Below are positions 12,684-14,961 of a stretch of 14,961 nt of DNA, piece after piece. The stretch's first letter is position 1. The number at the start of each line of letters is the position of its first letter. This stretch comes from JBQTHI01 sp052390035 (GTDB taxonomy: Bacteria > Actinomycetota > Acidimicrobiia > Spongiisociales > ZC4RG35). A program made the translations under genes and the position numbers. Under the pieces are notes generated by a model. That model ran no database searches, was not told where the DNA came from, and saw only the letters and a list, made by a program, of their open reading frames with translations. Location of the stretch: positions 1 through 14,961 of the forward strand of contig JBQTHI010000155.1 of the NCBI GenBank assembly GCA_052390035.1. Direction: 5' to 3'.

Positions 12684-13166
12684 ATGCCAACCCGCAAGAG
12701 CCTTGAGCACCTTCGTTGCTCGGTCGCCAACACCGCCGAGTTGATCGGAGATCGCTGGACCGTGCTGATCCTGCGGGACGCTTTTCTCGGTGTTCGGCGC
12801 TTCGACGACTTTCAGCGGGATCTGGGCATTGCCAAAAACATCCTCGCCGATCGTCTTGAGATGTTGGTCAGCCACGAAATTTTTACCACCCGCCGGTACG
12901 AGGACAGACCCCCCCGCCATGAGTATCTGCTCACCGATAAGGGGAAGGACCTCTTCGATGTGTTGCTCACCCTCTGGAGGTGGGGCGATCGATGGGCGCC
13001 GCCAAGGGATGCCGATCTCCGACTCCTTCGTCACCTGGACTGTGGGGCCGAGACCCACGCCGTGGTTCATTGCGCTTACTGCGGAGAGCCGCTCGATCGG
13101 CGCAATGTGCGGCTCGAGCCGATGCTCCCGGTGGTGGCGTCACGATCGGTGGCATCGGCGACGTGA
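12684..13166 (+). CDS. HxlR-family transcriptional regulator
   Basis: This 160-aa protein has the HxlR winged helix: a conserved Cys12 near the N-terminus, then ELIGDRWTVLILRDAFLGVRRFDDFQ (19-44), recognition helix IAKNILADRLEMLVSHEIF (49-67), wing RYEDRPPRHEYLLTDKGKDL (71-90) and dimer helix LLTLWRWGDRW. The C-terminal extension carries HCAYCGEPLD (Cys130, Cys133) plus Cys120, a small CxxC element frequent in actinobacterial members and possibly a metal site. HxlR proteins sense electrophiles, aldehydes or redox stress through the N-terminal cysteine in some members. The ATG at 12684 fits the leaderless promoter. It probably acts on the palindrome at 12637-12649, controlling the 69-aa gene and itself. 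The molybdoenzyme operon starts 98 bp downstream and could be in its regulon. Confidence 0.92.
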   Translation: MPTRKSLEHLRCSVANTAELIGDRWTVLILRDAFLGVRRFDDFQRDLGIAKNILADRLEMLVSHEIFTTRRYEDRPPRHEYLLTDKGKDLFDVLLTLWRWGDRWAPPRDADLRLLRHLDCGAETHAVVHCAYCGEPLDRRNVRLEPMLPVVASRSVASAT

Positions 13167-13264
13167 TCCGATCCCGGGTGGTGGTCACCGGAGTTAGTGG
13201 GGTGGCGGTCGCCGAAAGCTGTTAGCCCAAGGTCGCCGGAGATAGGATCGGAGCAGGAGGCCAG

Positions 13265-13867
13265 ATGACCACGCGAGGATTTGTCAGGCGCCGGCGAGCC
13301 GACGAACAGCAACGCCGGGTTCCGCCCGGCCAATACATCGAAAACGGTTTCCCGGTCCTCTCGTATGAACCGACCCCGCTCATCGAGAAGAGCGACTGGC
13401 GCTTCACTATCGAAACCAAAGACGGCACCGCCTCTTGGGACTGGAACGAGATGATGGCGCTGCCCCAAGAGGATTTTCCGGTCGACATCCACTGTGTAAC
13501 AAAGTGGTCGAAGCTCGGCACTCTCTGGCGAGGAGCTTTCGTGGCGGATTTTCTGGCAGCGGCCGGTCTGCAACCGCAGCAGCCATTTGTGACCGCCTAC
13601 TGCTTTACCGGCTACACAACCAACCTCCCCGCCGAAGACCTCATGGCGAGAAAGGCGATGGTGGCCCACACATTCGACGGGGCACCGCTCGATCGCCAGC
13701 ACGGCGGGCCGGCGCGGCTCCTCGTGCCCCACCTGTACTTCTGGAAGTCGGCCAAGTGGATCAAAGGGCTCCGGTTCACCGATGACGACACTCCCGGCTT
13801 CTGGGAGAGATACGGCTATCACAACCGGGGCGACCCCTGGCTGGAACAGCGGTACGCCGGTGACTGA
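13265..13867 (+). CDS. Sulfite-oxidase-like molybdopterin oxidoreductase
   Basis: This 200-aa protein is a short member of the molybdopterin oxidoreductase family (PF00174; sulfite oxidase/YedY-MsrP group). The molybdenum-ligating cysteine is Cys77 in DIHCVTKWS. Cofactor-binding stretches are CFTGYTTNLP (113-122) and GGPARLLVPHLYFWKSAKW (147-165). It has no Tat signal and lacks the C-terminal domain of true sulfite oxidases, so it is likely cytoplasmic. The start ATG 13265 has AGGAGG six bases upstream. The next gene, an FAD/NAD reductase, overlaps it by 8 nt and probably supplies or takes its electrons. This pairing suggests a reductase of an oxidised sulfur or nitrogen compound driven by NAD(P)H. 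The 98-bp gap before it holds only a possible TAGGAT -10 box near 13242. Confidence 0.92.
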   Translation: MTTRGFVRRRRADEQQRRVPPGQYIENGFPVLSYEPTPLIEKSDWRFTIETKDGTASWDWNEMMALPQEDFPVDIHCVTKWSKLGTLWRGAFVADFLAAAGLQPQQPFVTAYCFTGYTTNLPAEDLMARKAMVAHTFDGAPLDRQHGGPARLLVPHLYFWKSAKWIKGLRFTDDDTPGFWERYGYHNRGDPWLEQRYAGD

Positions 13868-14624
13868 GTCGGCAGGACAAGAGCGGCGCGGTGGACAGAT
13901 CGTGTGGCAACGGGGTGTCGTCGAGCAGGTGATCGACGAGACCTACCGGGTCAAGAGCTTTCACATTTCACTCCCGGAATGGCGGCCCTTTCGACCCGGC
14001 CAACACCTCGACGTGCGCCTGACGGCACCGGACGGTTATCAGGCACTGCGCAGCTATTCGATTGCCTCTCCGCCGGAGATGTCGGGGACAATGGATATCA
14101 CCGTGGAGTTGGTGGACGACGGTGAGGTGTCCACGTGGTTCCATGAAGTAGCTGCACTCGGTGACGTGATCGAGCTACGCGGCCCGATCGGCGGGCCCTT
14201 CACATGGACGGTGGACGAGGGCGGTCCCCTGCTCCTCATCGGTGGTGGCGCGGGGGTGGTGCCGCTGATGTCGATGTTGCGTCATCGCCGGGCAGCGGGC
14301 GGAACAACGCCCACCTTGCTGTTGTACAGCTCACGCACCATCGACGACGTCATTTACCGAAACGAACTGGCTGGCCTGGCCAACGACGGAGGCGGAGTCG
14401 ACGTCGTTCACACCTTGACCCGCAGCCAACCCCCCGGTTGGATCGGACATCGACGGCGGGTCGACCCGGACATGCTGAATGAGGCAATCGCTCGCCTGGG
14501 GCTGCCGAGGGGGGTCTTCGTGTGCGGACCGACCAACTTCGTCGAAAATGTCGCGGTTGGCCTGGTCTCACTGGGGGTAGGAGCGGACCTGATTAGAACA
14601 GAAAGGTTCGGCCCCTCCGGCTGA
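13860..14624 (+). CDS. FAD/NAD(P)-binding reductase (ferredoxin-reductase fold)
   Basis: This 254-aa flavoprotein has a FAD-binding barrel (about residues 15-110; RPGQHLDVRL at 45-54, FAD motif RSYSIAS at 64-70, GPIGGPF at 108-114). An NAD(P) domain follows (LIGGGAGVVPLMSML at 126-140, VCGPTNFVE at 221-229, ending RTERFGP). It has no [2Fe-2S] domain. The frame is open upstream inside the sulfite-oxidase-like gene, but the GTG at 13860 gives a normal family N-terminus and an 8-nt overlap (GTGACTGA), so I chose it. It most likely passes electrons between NAD(P)H and the molybdoenzyme, directly or through a small carrier. The next small cysteine protein begins 12 nt after its stop. Confidence 0.92.
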   Translation: MTESAGQERRGGQIVWQRGVVEQVIDETYRVKSFHISLPEWRPFRPGQHLDVRLTAPDGYQALRSYSIASPPEMSGTMDITVELVDDGEVSTWFHEVAALGDVIELRGPIGGPFTWTVDEGGPLLLIGGGAGVVPLMSMLRHRRAAGGTTPTLLLYSSRTIDDVIYRNELAGLANDGGGVDVVHTLTRSQPPGWIGHRRRVDPDMLNEAIARLGLPRGVFVCGPTNFVENVAVGLVSLGVGADLIRTERFGPSG

Positions 14625-14636
14625 GCCGAATGACCC

Positions 14637-14855
14637 ATGGAGATCAGCGTGGAACCGATCAGCTATCAGCCGAATCCGATGACAACCGTCCAGTGCCCAC
14701 GTTGCGGCGTTTCCCTCGACCTTGATCTGGTCGACCGGGAAAAGTGGAGCGTGGCGTACGGCGGAGTCTGCACCACCCCGCTAAATCACGGCGGACGGTG
14801 CGGAACCGGCCTGCAATTGGTGGTAACCGCCCACGTGTTCACATTTGAATCTTGA
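14637..14855 (+). CDS. Small four-cysteine zinc-ribbon-like protein
   Basis: This 72-aa protein has the pattern CPRCG (Cys20, Cys23), then 21 residues, Cys45, nine residues and Cys55, which is the layout of a zinc ribbon or a small metal/Fe-S site. The rest shows short strands (TTVQC, GLQLVVTAHVFTFES). The function is unknown, but as the third gene of the molybdoenzyme-reductase run, 12 nt after the reductase, it could be an electron carrier or assembly factor. The ATG at 14637 has no clear ribosome site; an internal ATG at 14679 (residue 15), just before the first Cys, is a possible alternative. Confidence 0.65.
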   Translation: MEISVEPISYQPNPMTTVQCPRCGVSLDLDLVDREKWSVAYGGVCTTPLNHGGRCGTGLQLVVTAHVFTFES

Positions 14856-14917
14856 GCCACCGAAGGTCATGGCGGTTCTGGCCGTACGATGTATACGTGG
14901 CCTAGGAGGCTGGTCCA

Positions 14918-14961
14918 TTGGTATACCCCGATCGCTACGACCCGTCGCCGCTGAGCGGTGG
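14918..14961 (+). CDS. Start of a gene cut by the right edge
   Basis: A TTG at 14918 lies 8 nt after a perfect AGGAGG (14904-14909) and opens a frame to the window end that reads MVYPDRYDPSPLSG. The strong ribosome site is the main evidence. The product cannot be named from fifteen residues. The gap 14856-14917 before it shows a possible TACGAT -10 box at 14885-14890 and nothing else clear. Confidence 0.45.
   Translation, partial: MVYPDRYDPSPLSG

Noticed and set aside
14891..14926. GTATAC occurring twice 30 bp apart near the right edge
   Set aside because: A six-base self-palindrome seen twice is weak; it may be an operator but nothing else supports it.
1..14961. tRNA, rRNA, CRISPR, insertion sequences, attachment sites
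   Set aside because: I looked for cloverleaf-like segments, regularly spaced repeats, transposase motifs and terminal repeats and found none.

Overview
The window is GC-rich, densely coded DNA, most likely from an actinobacterium. The pointers are two F420(deazaflavin)-dependent reductases, a WYL regulator, an HxlR regulator, a SufR-like regulator, many GTG/TTG starts, and several genes whose -10 box lies only 6-7 nt before the start codon (leaderless transcripts). A lineage such as Acidimicrobiia is a guess from gene content only. I see no RNA gene, transposon, phage gene, CRISPR array or origin. No gap without a gene exceeds about 130 bases.

Left part (1-6406, all minus strand). A seven-gene block is read leftward from 6406. 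A SufR-like winged-helix regulator overlaps by one base (TGATG) a ferredoxin/rubredoxin-type FAD reductase. A tightly packed group follows: a class III extradiol dioxygenase (LigB/YgiD type), a 27-codon ORF, a NuoF-like NADH:FMN/4Fe-4S subunit with no NuoE next to it, an alpha/beta hydrolase with an N-terminal membrane segment, and an F420-dependent reductase of the Ddn type that overlaps the hydrolase. Further left are a small secreted Ser-Pro repeat protein and the start of a gene cut by the window edge. A rhodanese gene diverges from the SufR-like regulator. The block looks like a redox module, possibly for an aromatic or quinone substrate, with an NADH-oxidising subunit, an Fe-S-sensing regulator and an F420 reductase; the substrate is unknown.

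Middle (6904-11181). A minus-strand operon encodes a secreted DUF4331 protein, a membrane-anchored TPR protein and a NicO/RcnA-type nickel-cobalt transporter with a His-rich loop and an EF-hand loop. A strong hairpin stands just before the TPR start, which has no ribosome binding site. A second small F420-type reductase diverges from the DUF4331 gene.

Right part (11187-14961). Two regulator/small-protein pairs each share a divergent promoter carrying a perfect palindrome: a 64-aa protein with a WYL regulator, and a 69-aa protein with an HxlR regulator. Then comes a plus-strand operon of a sulfite-oxidase-like molybdoenzyme, an overlapping FAD/NAD reductase and a four-cysteine zinc-ribbon-like protein. 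The start of another gene lies at the right edge.

The best candidates for something undescribed are the NuoF-without-NuoE operon with its abutting mini-ORF, the TPR start-codon hairpin in the DUF4331 operon, and the two regulator/small-protein switches.
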